DNA of 64,000 nt from Nocardia vinacea (GTDB taxonomy: Bacteria; Actinomycetota; Actinomycetes; Mycobacteriales; Mycobacteriaceae), in the NCBI RefSeq assembly GCF_035920345.1, contig NZ_CP109149.1, positions 5,518,001 to 5,582,000 on the forward strand. The letters run 5' to 3'. Shown one piece after another: positions 1 to 10,000 of this stretch. The position numbers and the translations under genes were made by a program. The notes under the pieces are model-generated. The model saw only the letters and a program-made list of their open reading frames with translations. It was not told the origin of the DNA and ran no database searches. Positions within the stretch are counted from its first letter, which is position 1, and each line of letters starts with the position of its first letter.

Positions 1-757
1 GCGCGACCTCCGACAGTTCGACACCGTCGCCGGTCACCATATTGATGACGCCCGGCGGCAGTCCCGCCGCCTCCAGCAGCTGCATCGTGTAGAAGGCCGC
101 GAGCGTCTGCGTCGGCGAGGGCTTCCACACCACGGTATTGCCCATCAACGCGGGCGCGGTCGGCAGATTGCCCGCGATCGCGGTGAAGTTGAAGGGCGTG
201 ATCGCGTAGACGAACCCCTCCAGCGGCCGGTAGTCCATCTGGTTCCACACGCCGGCGCTCGACTGCGGCTGCTGCTGCAGAATCTGGCTCGCGAAGGCGA
301 CATTGAACCGCCAGAAGTCGACCAATTCGCACGGCGCATCGATTTCGGCCTGCTGGACCGTCTTGGATTGACCGAGCATGGTCGCGGCGGCGACCGTCTC
401 CCGCCACGGCCCGGCCAGCAAATCCGCCGCGCGCAGGAAGACGGCAGCCCGCTCGCCGAAGGTCGTGCTGCGCCAGCCGGGCGCCGCCGCGATCGCGGCC
501 TCGATGGCGCCGTGGGCTTCCGAATGGGTGGTGTCGGTGTAGGTGCCGAGCACCTGCCGATGCCGGTGCGGGGCGACGATATCGTGCCGAGCCCCGATGC
601 CCGGCCGGTGTTTGCCACCGATGACCAGCGGAATATCGATGGATTCGGCGGCGATCTCGGTGAGCTTGGTGATCAGCAGTTCCCGCTCAGGGCTGCCCGG
701 CGCGTAGGAATGCACCGGCTCGTTGCTGGGGATAGGGACTACCGTGACAGCGTCCAT
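1..757 (-). CDS. pruA: 1-pyrroline-5-carboxylate dehydrogenase, N-terminal part
   Basis: Partial gene: the window edge cuts it after about 252 codons. The product oxidises glutamate-gamma-semialdehyde/P5C to glutamate with NAD, the second step of proline breakdown in the cytosol. The start is the ATG at 757 (MDAVTVVPIPSNEPV). The visible part is the cofactor-binding half of an aldehyde dehydrogenase: residues near 190-200 read TPFNFTAIAGNLPTAPALMG, followed by NTVVWKPS, both typical of the P5CDH branch. The catalytic Cys and Glu lie beyond the edge. It points the same way as dapC just upstream of it (51 bp away). In mycobacteria the pruA gene is also near dapC. Confidence 0.93.
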   Translation of the reverse strand, partial: MDAVTVVPIPSNEPVHSYAPGSPERELLITKLTEIAAESIDIPLVIGGKHRPGIGARHDIVAPHRHRQVLGTYTDTTHSEAHGAIEAAIAAAPGWRSTTFGERAAVFLRAADLLAGPWRETVAAATMLGQSKTVQQAEIDAPCELVDFWRFNVAFASQILQQQPQSSAGVWNQMDYRPLEGFVYAITPFNFTAIAGNLPTAPALMGNTVVWKPSPTQTLAAFYTMQLLEAAGLPPGVINMVTGDGVELSEVA

Positions 758-808
758 ACCCCAAGGCTAACGCCGTTCCCAGGCCGTCGGGCACGACTGC
801 GGGACGTG

Positions 809-1954
809 TCAGGCCAGGCGTTGCGCCGCGGCCTCGATGCGTTCGTCGGAAGCGGTCAGCGCGATGCGCACGTACTCCCCCGCGCCCGGTCCGTAGAAGT
901 CGCCGGGTGCGGCGAGGATGCCGCGCTCGGCCAGCCACTCCAGGGTGGTGCGGCACGGTTCGCCCCTGGTGGACCACAGGTAGAGGCCCGCTTCAGAGTG
1001 ATCGATGCGGAAACCGGCGCCCTGCAAGGCCTTTCGCAGCACCTCGCGACGCGCACGGTAGCGCTCACGTTGCACTGCCTCATGGGCGTCGTCACCGAGC
1101 GCGGCGGTCATGGCCGCCTGGATCGGGAACGGCACCATCATGCCGGAGTGCTTGCGCACCTCGAGCAATTCGGCGACGAGTTCCGCATCACCCACCACGA
1201 ATCCGGCGCGGTAGCTGGCCAGGTTGGAGGTCTTCGACAGCGAGTGCACCGCGAGCAGGCCGGTGTGGTCGCCGTCGCACACCTCCGGATCGAGGATCGA
1301 GACGGCGCCGCCCGGAGCGGAGCCTGCGGAGCGACCAGATGATACGGACCATGCCAAGCCCAAGTAGCACTCGTCGGAGGCCACGACCGCGCCGCGCTCA
1401 CGCGCGAACTGCACCACCTTGCGCAGATGCTCGACACCGAGCACCTTCCCCGTCGGGTTCGACGGGGAGTTCACATAGATAAGGGCAGGCGATTGCGGAC
1501 CCAACTGGGTCAGGCCATCCGCTCGCACCACTTTGGTACCGGCCAGCAGCGCACCCACCTCGTAGGTCGGGTAGGCGACCTCCGGGATGACGACCAGATC
1601 GTCCGCACCGAGCCCGAGCAGCCGCGGCAGCCCGGCGATCAGCTCCTTGGTGCCGATCACCGGCAGCACCGCGGCCGGGTCGAGTCCGGTGATCCCGTAG
1701 CGCCGCTTCAGTGCATCGACCGCCGCGGCCCGCAGTTCGGGCGTGCCGTGCGTGGTCGGATATCCGGGCACGTCGGCGACCGAACTCAATGCCGCACGGA
1801 TCAGCGGGTCCACCGGATCGACCGGGGTGCCGACCGAAAGGTCGACGATCCCGTCCGGATGCGCGGCGGCCTTGGCCTTCACCGACGCAATGGTGTCCCA
1901 GGGAAAATCGGGCAGCAGAGCGCTGACCCGGCGACGCGGTGACACAGAACTCAC
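809..1954 (-). CDS. dapC: N-succinyldiaminopimelate aminotransferase DapC
   Basis: PLP enzyme of fold type I that transaminates succinyl-amino-ketopimelate in lysine/meso-DAP synthesis. The 381-residue length, the PSNPTGK motif (about 164-170) and the Schiff-base lysine in SLSKTSNLASYRAGF support the family. The start is GTG at 1954. It follows the ferredoxin gene by 14 bp on the same strand, the same pair as fdxC-dapC in M. tuberculosis, so the two are probably co-transcribed. Between ECYLGLAW and ILDPEVCDGDH there is an extra Ser/Gly-rich stretch (SVSSGRSAGSAPGG) of about a dozen residues that I do not expect in mycobacterial DapC. Confidence 0.92.
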   Translation of the reverse strand: MSSVSPRRRVSALLPDFPWDTIASVKAKAAAHPDGIVDLSVGTPVDPVDPLIRAALSSVADVPGYPTTHGTPELRAAAVDALKRRYGITGLDPAAVLPVIGTKELIAGLPRLLGLGADDLVVIPEVAYPTYEVGALLAGTKVVRADGLTQLGPQSPALIYVNSPSNPTGKVLGVEHLRKVVQFARERGAVVASDECYLGLAWSVSSGRSAGSAPGGAVSILDPEVCDGDHTGLLAVHSLSKTSNLASYRAGFVVGDAELVAELLEVRKHSGMMVPFPIQAAMTAALGDDAHEAVQRERYRARREVLRKALQGAGFRIDHSEAGLYLWSTRGEPCRTTLEWLAERGILAAPGDFYGPGAGEYVRIALTASDERIEAAAQRLA

Positions 1955-1968
1955 TCAGTACCTATTAC

Positions 1969-2292
1969 TCATTCAGTCGCCATGGGCGGCAACTCTTTGA
2001 TGAACGGCGGGTCGTAATCCACCTTGCCGACCTTCGTCGCACCGCCGGGCGAACCCAGCTCGTCGAAGAAGTCGACATTGGCGTTCACGTAGCCGCCCCA
2101 CTGGTCCGGGGTGTCGTCTTCGTAGAAGATCGCCTCCACCGGGCACACCGGCTCACATGCACCACAGTCCACGCACTCGTCGGGATGGATGTACAGCATG
2201 CGACCACCCTCGTAGATGCAGTCCACGGGGCATTCTTCGATGCATGCCTTGTCCTTCACGTCAACGCACGGTTCAGCGATGATGTACGGCAC
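1969..2292 (-). CDS. fdxA: Seven-iron ferredoxin (3Fe-4S/4Fe-4S)
   Basis: Small cytosolic electron carrier of 107 residues, GTG start (MPYIIAEPCVDVKDKAC). The Cys pattern fits a 7Fe ferredoxin: CVDVKDKACIEECPVDC for the 3Fe-4S and part of the second cluster, then CVDCGACEPVCPVEAI for the 4Fe-4S cluster. The acidic C-terminal tail (PPFIKELPPM) is usual for actinobacterial FdxA/FdxC. It lies directly upstream of dapC. Known partners of such ferredoxins are cytochromes P450 and other reductases; the actual partner here cannot be read from the sequence. Confidence 0.93.
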   Translation of the reverse strand: MPYIIAEPCVDVKDKACIEECPVDCIYEGGRMLYIHPDECVDCGACEPVCPVEAIFYEDDTPDQWGGYVNANVDFFDELGSPGGATKVGKVDYDPPFIKELPPMATE

Positions 2293-2482
2293 TGCCGCTC
2301 TCCTAGTCTGTCCTCACGGGGATAGTCCGCCCAGCGTCACACTAGCCCGGCAGCCCAGGTTACTCCCGGTCAGCCTGCCCTAACTAACTTCATCCCGCAT
2401 ACCACTCGCTGGATATGAAACGCCGCTGACATCCGCGCCTTTGCGAATCGTCCGAGCACGACGACCGGGAATCTGGTATCGA

Positions 2483-5086
2483 CTAGCCCACTGTCAGTGG
2501 CAACGCCGCGGAGATCTTCCGTGGTGGTACCCCATAAGTGGTGGTCCGTTCGCGCACCGGACGGCCGATGCCCTCGGCGATCTCGGCGAGTTCCGCGACG
2601 GTTTTGGCGGAACCGTGTTGCGATCCGGCCATGCGGGAGATGGTCTCCTCCATCAAGGTACCGCCCAGATCGTTGGCACCGCCATTGAGCATCATGCGAG
2701 TGCCCGCCGTGCCGAGTTTCACCCAGCTGGTCTGGATGTTATCGATGCGGCCGTGCAGCATGATCCGCGCGAGGGCATGCGCCGCACGGTTGTCGCGGAT
2801 CGTCGGACCCGGTCGCGCCGCACCGGCGAGGTACAGCGGTGCGCTCTGGTGCACGAACGGCAGCAGAACGAATTCGGTAAAACCGCCTGTCTCGTCCTGG
2901 ATTCCGCGCAGCACCCGCAGATGTCCGACCCAGTGCTTCGGATTGTCGACGTGGCCGTACATCATCGTGGAACTCGAACGCATGCCGACCCGATGTGCGG
3001 TGGTGATCACCTCGACCCATGCGGAGGTCGGCAGTTTGCCCTTGGTCAGCACCCAGCGCACCTCGTCGTCGAGGATTTCCGCGGCCGTACCGGGAATCGT
3101 GTCCAGCCCGGCTTCCTTCAGCGCGACCAGCCAGTCGCGAATGCTCTGCCCGCCGCGAGATGCGCCGTTCACGATCTCCATCGGGCTGAACGCGTGCACA
3201 TGCATCGATGGCACCCGCTGTTTGATCGCGCGCACCAGATCGGCATAGCCGGTGACCGGGAGGTCCGGATCGATGCCGCCCTGCATGCAGATTTCGGTCG
3301 CGCCGTCGACGTGCGCCTCCCAGGCGCGGTCGGCGACCTCGTCCATGCTCAGGGTGAAGGCGTCGGCGTCACCCTTGCGCTGGGCGAACGCGCAGAAGCG
3401 GCAGCCGGTGTAGCAGATATTGGTGAAGTTGATATTCCGGTTCACCACGTAGGTGACATCGTCGCCGTTGACGTCGCGGCGCAGTTGGTCGGCGAGGGCA
3501 GCCACCGCATCCAGCGCTGGTCCCTCGGCCGTTGCCAGTGCCAGGTACTCGGCATCGGTGAGCCCGGCCGGATCGTTTTCGGCGGCTCGCAGCGCGGCGA
3601 GCACATCGGAATCGAGCCGCTCGGGTGCCGCGACGGCGAGGTCACGGGCCTGTTCGCGAATGGTGTCCCAGTCGCCGAAGGCCCCGACGACATCCTGGCC
3701 GAGCGCGGAATCGCTGCGGCTCTCGGTATTTCGGCCCTCGGTATCGATCGAGGTATTGAGGTCGATGCGGCCCGCGGAATCCCACGACTCGTCCGGTTCC
3801 TGCCAGGGCAGGCCGACCGGGAGCGCATCCGGATTCGCCAGACCGGTTTTCGGATCGGTGAGTGCGGCGACATGTGCGCCGATACGCGGATCGACCCATG
3901 GGTTGCCCGCGCGCACGTATTTCGGGTGCGCCGAGGTGCGTTCGACGAGTTGGTAGCCCGCGGCCTCGGTGATTTCGCGCAGCGTATCGAGGTTCGGCCA
4001 GGGCCGTTCCGGATTCACATGGTCGGGGGTGACCGGCGAGACGCCGCCCCAGTCATCGATGCCCGCATCGATCAGTGCCTGGCATTCCTCGTGAGACACC
4101 AGGTTCGGCGGCGCCTGCACCGGAACGTCGGGGCCGAGCAGCAGCCGGGTGACCGCGATGGTGGCCCGGAACTCCGCCATACCGGCGTCGGGAACATCGC
4201 GCATGGCGGTATCGTCCTTGGCGCGGAAGTTCTGGATGATCACTTCCTGGATATGCCCGAATGCCTTGTGCTGCTTGCGAATCGCCATAATCGACTCGGC
4301 GCGCTCGGTCAGCGTTTCGCCGATACCGACCAGAATGCCGGTGGTGTAGGGCACCGAAAGCCGTCCGGCGTCGGTAATGGCGCGCAACCGCACCGCCGGA
4401 TCCTTATCCGGACTCCCGTAGTGGCAGTTGCCCTTTTCGGTGAACAGGCGGGTGGCGGTGGTCTCGAGCATCATGCCCATGGACTGCGCCACCGGCTTGA
4501 GCCGCGAGATCTCCTCCCAGCTCATGACGCCCGGATTCAGGTGCGGCAGCAGACCGGTCTCCTCGAGCACCATGATCGAGACGGCGCGCAGGTAGTCCAG
4601 CGTGGAGTCGTAGCCGCGTTCGTCGAGCCACTGCGCGGCCTCCGGCCAGCGGTCCTCGGGCCGGTCACCGAGGGTGAACAGGGCTTCCTTACAGCCGAGC
4701 TCGGCACCTCGACGCGCGATTTCCAGCACCTCGTCGGGCTCCAGGAACATGCCCTTGCCCTCGGCGCGCAACTTGCCCGGCACCGTGACGAAGGTGCAGT
4801 AGTGGCATTTGTCCCGGCAGAGCTTGGTCAGCGGGATGAAGACATTGCGGGAATAGCTGATGGTCTTCGGCCGACCAGCCGATTCCAGTCCGGCATCGCG
4901 CACCCGGGCGGCGCTGCGACACAGGTCGACGAGGTCGTCACCGCGTGCGTGCAGCAGCACGGCCGCCTCGTCCACATTCAGTGTCACACCGTCGCGGGCC
5001 CGCCGCAGCGCACGGCGCATTGCCGACGGCGTTGGCGGTGCGGGCGGGGCGCTCGGGGTCGCTAGCTCGGTCACGCCCTCGATCAT
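2483..5086 (-). CDS. fbiC: FO synthase FbiC (CofG-CofH fusion)
   Basis: Bifunctional radical-SAM enzyme of 867 residues that makes FO, the deazaflavin core of coenzyme F420, from tyrosine and a ribityl-diaminouracil. Two 4Fe-4S radical-SAM motifs are visible: CRDKCHYC with Cys90, Cys94 and Cys97 in the CofG half, and CYTGCRFC with Cys558, Cys562 and Cys565 in the CofH half. Length and domain order match the fused actinobacterial FbiC. Start ATG at 5086. The long opposite-strand open frame over this gene is a GC-skew shadow. Presence of fbiC implies F420-dependent redox chemistry in this organism. Confidence 0.97.
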   Translation of the reverse strand: MIEGVTELATPSAPPAPPTPSAMRRALRRARDGVTLNVDEAAVLLHARGDDLVDLCRSAARVRDAGLESAGRPKTISYSRNVFIPLTKLCRDKCHYCTFVTVPGKLRAEGKGMFLEPDEVLEIARRGAELGCKEALFTLGDRPEDRWPEAAQWLDERGYDSTLDYLRAVSIMVLEETGLLPHLNPGVMSWEEISRLKPVAQSMGMMLETTATRLFTEKGNCHYGSPDKDPAVRLRAITDAGRLSVPYTTGILVGIGETLTERAESIMAIRKQHKAFGHIQEVIIQNFRAKDDTAMRDVPDAGMAEFRATIAVTRLLLGPDVPVQAPPNLVSHEECQALIDAGIDDWGGVSPVTPDHVNPERPWPNLDTLREITEAAGYQLVERTSAHPKYVRAGNPWVDPRIGAHVAALTDPKTGLANPDALPVGLPWQEPDESWDSAGRIDLNTSIDTEGRNTESRSDSALGQDVVGAFGDWDTIREQARDLAVAAPERLDSDVLAALRAAENDPAGLTDAEYLALATAEGPALDAVAALADQLRRDVNGDDVTYVVNRNINFTNICYTGCRFCAFAQRKGDADAFTLSMDEVADRAWEAHVDGATEICMQGGIDPDLPVTGYADLVRAIKQRVPSMHVHAFSPMEIVNGASRGGQSIRDWLVALKEAGLDTIPGTAAEILDDEVRWVLTKGKLPTSAWVEVITTAHRVGMRSSSTMMYGHVDNPKHWVGHLRVLRGIQDETGGFTEFVLLPFVHQSAPLYLAGAARPGPTIRDNRAAHALARIMLHGRIDNIQTSWVKLGTAGTRMMLNGGANDLGGTLMEETISRMAGSQHGSAKTVAELAEIAEGIGRPVRERTTTYGVPPRKISAALPLTVG

Positions 5087-5241
5087 GCGCTACACATCCT
5101 GGGCTGTCTCCCTCCAGTGCTTGTGAGGGGTGATAACTGTGAGGTCTCACGCAGTATTCCGATACGTCCGATCGAATTATTCCCGTGCAGGTAGGTGGGT
5201 TGGGGCGGACGAAGGAGACGGCCGCGCCATGACGTGGAACC

Positions 5242-5748
5242 ATGGCAAGCATGTCGCAGCCGCGCACGATCATGGCCGGTCCGGCCTGGCGTCCGAGCAC
5301 CAAGGCCAAGCTCTTGTGGACGATTCAGGCCGCGGTCGGCTGGGCGATTCCCGCCGTGGCGCTGATCTTGTGGGTTGTCGTCGACGCCGAGCACCGCGGT
5401 GCGCAGCTGGTGGTGTTCGCGGTGGCGCTCGTGCTCGCGGCGGTGAGCATCGGGGTGGTGCCGCTGTGGCGGTTTGCGGTGCATCGGTGGGAGGTGACCG
5501 ATGAGGCTGTGTACACCCGGGTCGGGTGGTTGACGGTGGAGAGCCGGGTGGCGCCGATCTCCCGGGTGCAGACCGTCGATACCGAGCGCGGGCCGCTGGA
5601 GCGATTCCTCGGGCTGGCGACGGTGACCGTCACGACGGCGTCCTCGGCCGGTGCGGTGCGGATCTCCGCGCTCGATCTGCCGGTCGCCGAACAGACCGTC
5701 ACGCGGTTGACCGAGATCGCCGCATTGCATCGCGGAGATGCGACGTGA
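5242..5748 (+). CDS. Membrane protein with bacterial PH domain (YdbS-like)
   Basis: Protein of 168 residues with two close membrane segments (about residues 24-67), then a bPH2 domain whose core WRFAVHRWEVTDEAVYTRVG and the RISRVQTVDTERGPLERFLG region (here APISRVQTVD) are typical of the YdbS/YdbT family. Members are envelope proteins of unclear function. The stop overlaps the GTG of the next gene by 4 bp, and the next gene holds the same domain in repeat, so the pair acts together. A second ATG nine bases downstream (5251) is an equally good start. Confidence 0.85.
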   Translation: MASMSQPRTIMAGPAWRPSTKAKLLWTIQAAVGWAIPAVALILWVVVDAEHRGAQLVVFAVALVLAAVSIGVVPLWRFAVHRWEVTDEAVYTRVGWLTVESRVAPISRVQTVDTERGPLERFLGLATVTVTTASSAGAVRISALDLPVAEQTVTRLTEIAALHRGDAT

Positions 5749-7364
5749 GTTTGTATGAGACCGATCTCACGCCGGAGACGGAGCAGCCGTGGTTGCGGCT
5801 GGATAAGCGAATGTTGTTGGTACACCCCGTCAACGAGGTCGTGAGGTTCATTCCGGTGCTGATCGGGTCGGTGATCCTCGGCACGAATACCGGTAATCCT
5901 GTCTGGGGGCTCACCGCATTGGCGGTGATCGTCGGCTTCGCGCTGACGCGCTGGTTCACCACCACCTATCGGGTCGGGCCGACCGACATCGAGTTGCGGA
6001 CCGGGTTGATTCAGCGCAAGAAGCTGTCGGTACCGCGGTCGCGGATCCGGTCGGTCGATATCGAGGCCGATCTGTTGCATCGCGTGCTGCGGCTCGCGGT
6101 GTTGGCGATCGGGACCGGGCAGCACGCGGATTCGGGTGAGAAGTTCAAGCTCGATGCGTTGGATGCGGATGTGGTGCCGCAGTTGCGGGCGGCGCTGCTC
6201 GCCCATACCGCCGGTTCGCCGGAACCTACTGCTGGACAACAGGTTCCAGATCTCCGGAAAGACCGTCCGGTGTCCGGGAACGCCCGGGAGATCGGTCGTT
6301 GGCAAGCGAGCTGGGTGCGTTACGCGCCGCTGTCGCTGACCGGTTTCGCGATCATCGCACCCATTGTCGGTTTGGCAATTCAGTACGGGTTCGACCAGAT
6401 CGTGGTCAGTTCGGACGCGGTGCACAGCGTCGAGGACGGTAGTACGGCGCTCATCGCCGTCGCCATCGCACTGCTGGTCGTCGCGATCGTGGTGATCGTG
6501 AGCCTGGCGGCCTGCGCACGTTATCTGACAACGTATTTCGGGCTGCGGGTGCTCGACGACGACCGCACATTGCATCTGCGCCACGGACTGTTCACGACCA
6601 GACAGATCACCCTGGATCTGGCTCGTTTCCGCGGCGCGACCGTCAACGAGCCGCTGCTGCTCCGCATGGCCGGTGCCGCCGAACTCGAAGCCATCATGAC
6701 CGGCCAGAGCCCGCGCCAGAAAATCCTCCCCCAGGCACCGCGCGCCGCCATCGAACGCACCCTCGCGGAATTGCTCGCACCCCGGGGCGCCCGACGCCCC
6801 ACTGCCATGAACGAACTCGCACGGGCCGGAGATTCGGTGAGCCGAGCGCCGCAACCGGAGCCGAGCGCAAGCCACGCGCCACGCGCCACGGTGAGCACCG
6901 CACCGCTGATCGCGCACGGCCCGGTCGCGCGCCGCCGCCGGTATACCCGCGCGCTGAGTCCGATCGTGATCCTCGCGGTCGCGATGCTGTACTTTTCCCT
7001 TGCCGGAGTGGACTTTTCACCATGGTGGTGGCTGTTGCCCGCACTCCCGGCCCTGATCGCCGTCGCGCTGGCCGCCGACCGCTACCGCGGCCTCGGCCAC
7101 GCCGTCCTGCCCGCCACCGACAGCAGTCCGGCGTGGCTCATCACCCGTTCCGGCTCGCTCGACCGCGATCGCGACTGTCTCGAGGCTCCCGGCATCATCG
7201 GTTGGACTGTCCGCCAATCCTTTTGGCAGCGCCGCTCCGGCATCGCCACCGTGGTGGCCGCCACAGCAGCCGGTAAGAAGCGCTACCTCGTCGTCGACAT
7301 CCCGCTCGAACAGGCCTGGGACCTCATCGAATCGGCAACGCCTGGCCGCCTGGGCACCCGCTGA
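5745..7364 (+). CDS. Membrane protein with repeated bacterial PH domains (YdbT-like)
   Basis: Predicted 539-residue membrane protein starting at the GTG of the GTGA overlap (SLYETDLTPETEQPWLRL). It has about six membrane segments in three pairs, each followed by a PH-like module: TTYRVGPTDIELRTGLIQRK with SVPRSRIRSVDIEADLLHRV, then TTYFGLRVLDDDRTLHLRHG, then a degenerate third. This is the usual YdbT layout. A longer open frame starting at 5526 exists, but it would overlap the upstream gene almost fully and is not credible. Function of the pair is not established; in Firmicutes relatives are linked to envelope stress or bacteriocin tolerance. Confidence 0.85.
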   Translation: MSLYETDLTPETEQPWLRLDKRMLLVHPVNEVVRFIPVLIGSVILGTNTGNPVWGLTALAVIVGFALTRWFTTTYRVGPTDIELRTGLIQRKKLSVPRSRIRSVDIEADLLHRVLRLAVLAIGTGQHADSGEKFKLDALDADVVPQLRAALLAHTAGSPEPTAGQQVPDLRKDRPVSGNAREIGRWQASWVRYAPLSLTGFAIIAPIVGLAIQYGFDQIVVSSDAVHSVEDGSTALIAVAIALLVVAIVVIVSLAACARYLTTYFGLRVLDDDRTLHLRHGLFTTRQITLDLARFRGATVNEPLLLRMAGAAELEAIMTGQSPRQKILPQAPRAAIERTLAELLAPRGARRPTAMNELARAGDSVSRAPQPEPSASHAPRATVSTAPLIAHGPVARRRRYTRALSPIVILAVAMLYFSLAGVDFSPWWWLLPALPALIAVALAADRYRGLGHAVLPATDSSPAWLITRSGSLDRDRDCLEAPGIIGWTVRQSFWQRRSGIATVVAATAAGKKRYLVVDIPLEQAWDLIESATPGRLGTR

Positions 7365-7456
7365 CCCCGCCGATCGAGTTCATGCAACCCGGTGACCGCG
7401 TGCCGATCCGACTCGCGCGGTGTCGCTGACCGATTGCTGACATCGCGCCGAGTTCA

Positions 7457-9304
7457 ATGGTGAGCGTGGTCGAGACCCCGGTATCACCGACGCGGGAGTT
7501 ACCCATCGCCGATCGCCGCGTGCGGCGGATGCAACGCGGCGACAAATATCGACTGACCGCGATCGGCGGTTTGTCGGCGTTATCGCTGGATGCGCTGTCC
7601 AGCGTGGCATACGGTCCCGAGGCGATCGTGCTGGTTCTGGTCGCGGCGGGCGCGGCGGCGGTGTCGTGGACGTTGCCGGTGTCGCTGGCGATCGCGACAC
7701 TGTTGCTGGTTTTGGTGCTGTCGTATCGGCAGGTTATCGCCGTACATCCGGATGGCGGCGGTTCCTATGCAGTGGCGAAGAAGGATCTCGGTCGCGGTGC
7801 CAGTTTGCTCGCGGCGGCGAGTCTGGTGGTGGACTACGTGCTGACCGTCGCGGTGAGTCTCGCGGCCGGTGCGGCCAGTTTGGCCAGCGCGTTTCCGGGG
7901 CTTGCCGATCATCTGCTGCTGATCACGCTGAGCGGACTGGCGCTGCTCACCGTGATCAATCTGATCGGGGTGGCCGAATCGGCGAAAGTGCTGATGGGGC
8001 CGACACTTCTGTTCATCGTCGCGATTCTCGCGGTGATCATGGTCGGACTGTTCCGCTCGACACCGGTCGCGGTGATCGGTACCGATCCGGGGCCGTTCGT
8101 GCCATATGACACCGTCGGAATTCTGTTGCTGCTCAAGGCATTTTCGGCCGGATGTTCGGCGTTGACCGGGGTCGAGGCGATTGCCAATGCCGTGCCGTCG
8201 TTCCGGTCGCCCGCGGTGCGACGGGCCCAGCACACCGAGGTCGCGCTCGGCGTGCTGCTGTGCACGATGCTGCTCGGTTTGGCACTGCTCATCCGTCGCC
8301 ATCACGCGGTGCCGCGCGGCGATGTCACCCTGCTCGCGCAATTGTCCGCGGCGGCATTCGGAACCGGGTGGCCGTTCTACGTGACCAGTCTGGCCGTCAC
8401 GCTGGCGCTCTGCCTGGCCGCCAACACCAGCTTCGGCGGACTGCCGGTGCTGCTGTCACTGCTGGCGAAAGACCACCGGGTCGCGCACCTGTTCGCGTTG
8501 CGCTCCGAGCGCCCGGTTTTCCGCTATGGCGTTGCGGCCCTCGCCATTCTGGCCGCCACTGTGTTGCTCGTCGTGCATGCCGAAACCCACCGTGTGCTAC
8601 CGGTTTACGCCGTCGGCGTCTTCATCGGGTTCACCATCAGCCAGACCGGGCTGGTGCGGCACTGGCGCGAGCAGCGTGGATCCGGTTGGATTCCGCGCGC
8701 CATCCTCAACGGCTTCGGTGCGCTGCTGACTGCCGTCGCCGCCGTGGTTCTGTTCATCGAGAAGTTCAACGAAGGCGCGTGGCTACTGCTGATCATCGTG
8801 CCCGCGTTGATAACCCTGTTCGCCCGCACCGAAAACTACTACCGCAGCGTCGCCGATCAACTCAGCCTCGGCCGAATCCCTTTCCTCCCACCGCAATCTC
8901 CGGATCAGGAACCGATGCTCATCGTGGTTCCAGTTGTCGCGGTCAGCGAGGTCACCGCCCGTGCCCTGCGCACGGCCCAAGCCTTCGACGGCGAAATCAT
9001 TGCCGTCGCAGCCGAAATCGACCACGCCGCTACCCGGCGACTCAGCGCCCAGTGGAAGCAGTGGGATCCGGGTGTCCCCCTCACCGTCCTCCCGAGCCCA
9101 CGCCGCAGTCTCATCACCACCCTCGTCGGCTACGTCCGCGCCCAAACCCGAGCCGGCCGCCAAGTCACCGTTCTCCTGGCCCAGGTAGAAGCCGCCCACT
9201 GGTATCACCGCCCCCTGCACAACCCGCGCGGCCCCGTCCTGGCCGCCACCCTCCGCGCCCGCACCGACGCGGTAATCGCCACCCTGGCCGTTCGCCTCGA
9301 CTGA
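7457..9304 (+). CDS. APC-superfamily permease, KimA-like potassium transporter
   Basis: Large integral membrane protein of 615 residues. The N-terminal motif DALSSVAYGPEAI (Asp45), the PDGGGSYAVAKKDLG segment and VVDYVLTVAVSLAAGAASLAS match the KimA/YdaO-type potassium transporters rather than ordinary amino-acid permeases. About 12 membrane helices are followed by a roughly 150-residue cytosolic C-terminal domain beginning at LIVVPVVAVSEVTARALRTA, also present in KimA. In Bacillus such proteins are proton-K+ symporters controlled by c-di-AMP. The 92 bp upstream are too short for a c-di-AMP riboswitch and show none. Substrate assignment is inference from the family. Confidence 0.75.
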   Translation: MVSVVETPVSPTRELPIADRRVRRMQRGDKYRLTAIGGLSALSLDALSSVAYGPEAIVLVLVAAGAAAVSWTLPVSLAIATLLLVLVLSYRQVIAVHPDGGGSYAVAKKDLGRGASLLAAASLVVDYVLTVAVSLAAGAASLASAFPGLADHLLLITLSGLALLTVINLIGVAESAKVLMGPTLLFIVAILAVIMVGLFRSTPVAVIGTDPGPFVPYDTVGILLLLKAFSAGCSALTGVEAIANAVPSFRSPAVRRAQHTEVALGVLLCTMLLGLALLIRRHHAVPRGDVTLLAQLSAAAFGTGWPFYVTSLAVTLALCLAANTSFGGLPVLLSLLAKDHRVAHLFALRSERPVFRYGVAALAILAATVLLVVHAETHRVLPVYAVGVFIGFTISQTGLVRHWREQRGSGWIPRAILNGFGALLTAVAAVVLFIEKFNEGAWLLLIIVPALITLFARTENYYRSVADQLSLGRIPFLPPQSPDQEPMLIVVPVVAVSEVTARALRTAQAFDGEIIAVAAEIDHAATRRLSAQWKQWDPGVPLTVLPSPRRSLITTLVGYVRAQTRAGRQVTVLLAQVEAAHWYHRPLHNPRGPVLAATLRARTDAVIATLAVRLD

Positions 9305-9340
9305 GCAGTGTGGGCGCGACACAGTCTTCCGACAGAAGAG

Positions 9341-9760
9341 TCAGTGGCTGCTGAACAGACCGGCGTTGCTTCGGATGTAGATGTAGAGGAGGGGCGGGAC
9401 AAGGCCGCAGAACAGGAGCAGCAGGGTGCGCCAGTCGCTGCCCAGCATGATGTCGCCACCGGGACCAGTTACGGAGCAGGTCAGGAAGCCGAGGGTCCAG
9501 GCGGCTACGGGGAGGAACATTGCGCTTACGCGGTGGGTTATGGAGCGGACTCCCATTACCAGGAGGACGTTTACTACCCCGGCCAGCACTGCGGAAAGGG
9601 GGAAGGCGATGGTGTTGATATAGGTGGGGAGGTAGAGGACCTCGAGGGCGAGGGCGATCAGGGCGTCCAAGACCAAGACGGCGATGATTGCCGGACCCAG
9701 AGGGAGGTTTTCATGGGTGCCGTAGGTGCGGTCCGGCGCCTTGTCGAAGGTGACGCTCAC
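9341..9760 (-). CDS. Conserved four-helix membrane protein (Rv1171-type position)
   Basis: Protein of 139 residues with four predicted membrane helices (about 22-43, 50-70, 82-100, 112-130) and no recognised domain. Start is GTG at 9760 (MSVTFDKAPDRTYG). It lies between fbiC and mshB in the same relative position as the small unknown gene Rv1171 of M. tuberculosis, which suggests orthology by position only. The start codon abuts a three-copy 80-bp tandem repeat, so its natural upstream region may have been replaced by the repeat. Confidence 0.75.
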   Translation of the reverse strand: MSVTFDKAPDRTYGTHENLPLGPAIIAVLVLDALIALALEVLYLPTYINTIAFPLSAVLAGVVNVLLVMGVRSITHRVSAMFLPVAAWTLGFLTCSVTGPGGDIMLGSDWRTLLLLFCGLVPPLLYIYIRSNAGLFSSH

Positions 9761-10000
9761 GGCTGCGCCTCGCTGACGCTCAGCTCCACCGTGCGCGACG
9801 GCGCGCTGTGCTTATGGTTCACTCGCTGACGCTCGCTCACGGCTGCGCCTCGCTGACGCTCAGCTCCACCGTGCGCGACGGCGCGCTGTGCTTATGGTTC
9901 ACTCGCTGACGCTCGCTCACGGCTGCGCCTCGCTGACGCTCAGCTCCACCGTGCGCGACGGCGCGCTGCGTTTACGGTTCACTCGCTGACGCTCGCTCAC
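9761..10000. repeat. Three-copy 80-bp tandem repeat
   Basis: Three direct copies at 9761-9840, 9841-9920 and 9921-10000. Copies 1 and 2 look identical. Copy 3 differs only near position 47-56 of the unit (tgcgtttacggt against tgtgcttatggt). Each unit itself holds two short near-copies of cgctgacgct. The array ends within the stop codon of the 52-residue gene on one side and touches the GTG start of the membrane-protein gene on the other. Confidence 0.97.

Noticed and set aside
2441..5065. Long open frame opposite fbiC (874 codons)
   Set aside because: It mirrors fbiC codon positions, as high-GC third positions keep the opposite frame open. No domain is visible, and fbiC is certain.
7365..7456. 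c-di-AMP riboswitch before the KimA-like gene
   Set aside because: Only 92 bp, and none of the conserved stem motifs are visible.
9761..10000. Possible CRISPR array in the 80-bp repeats
   Set aside because: Units are contiguous tandem copies with no unique spacers and no cas genes nearby.
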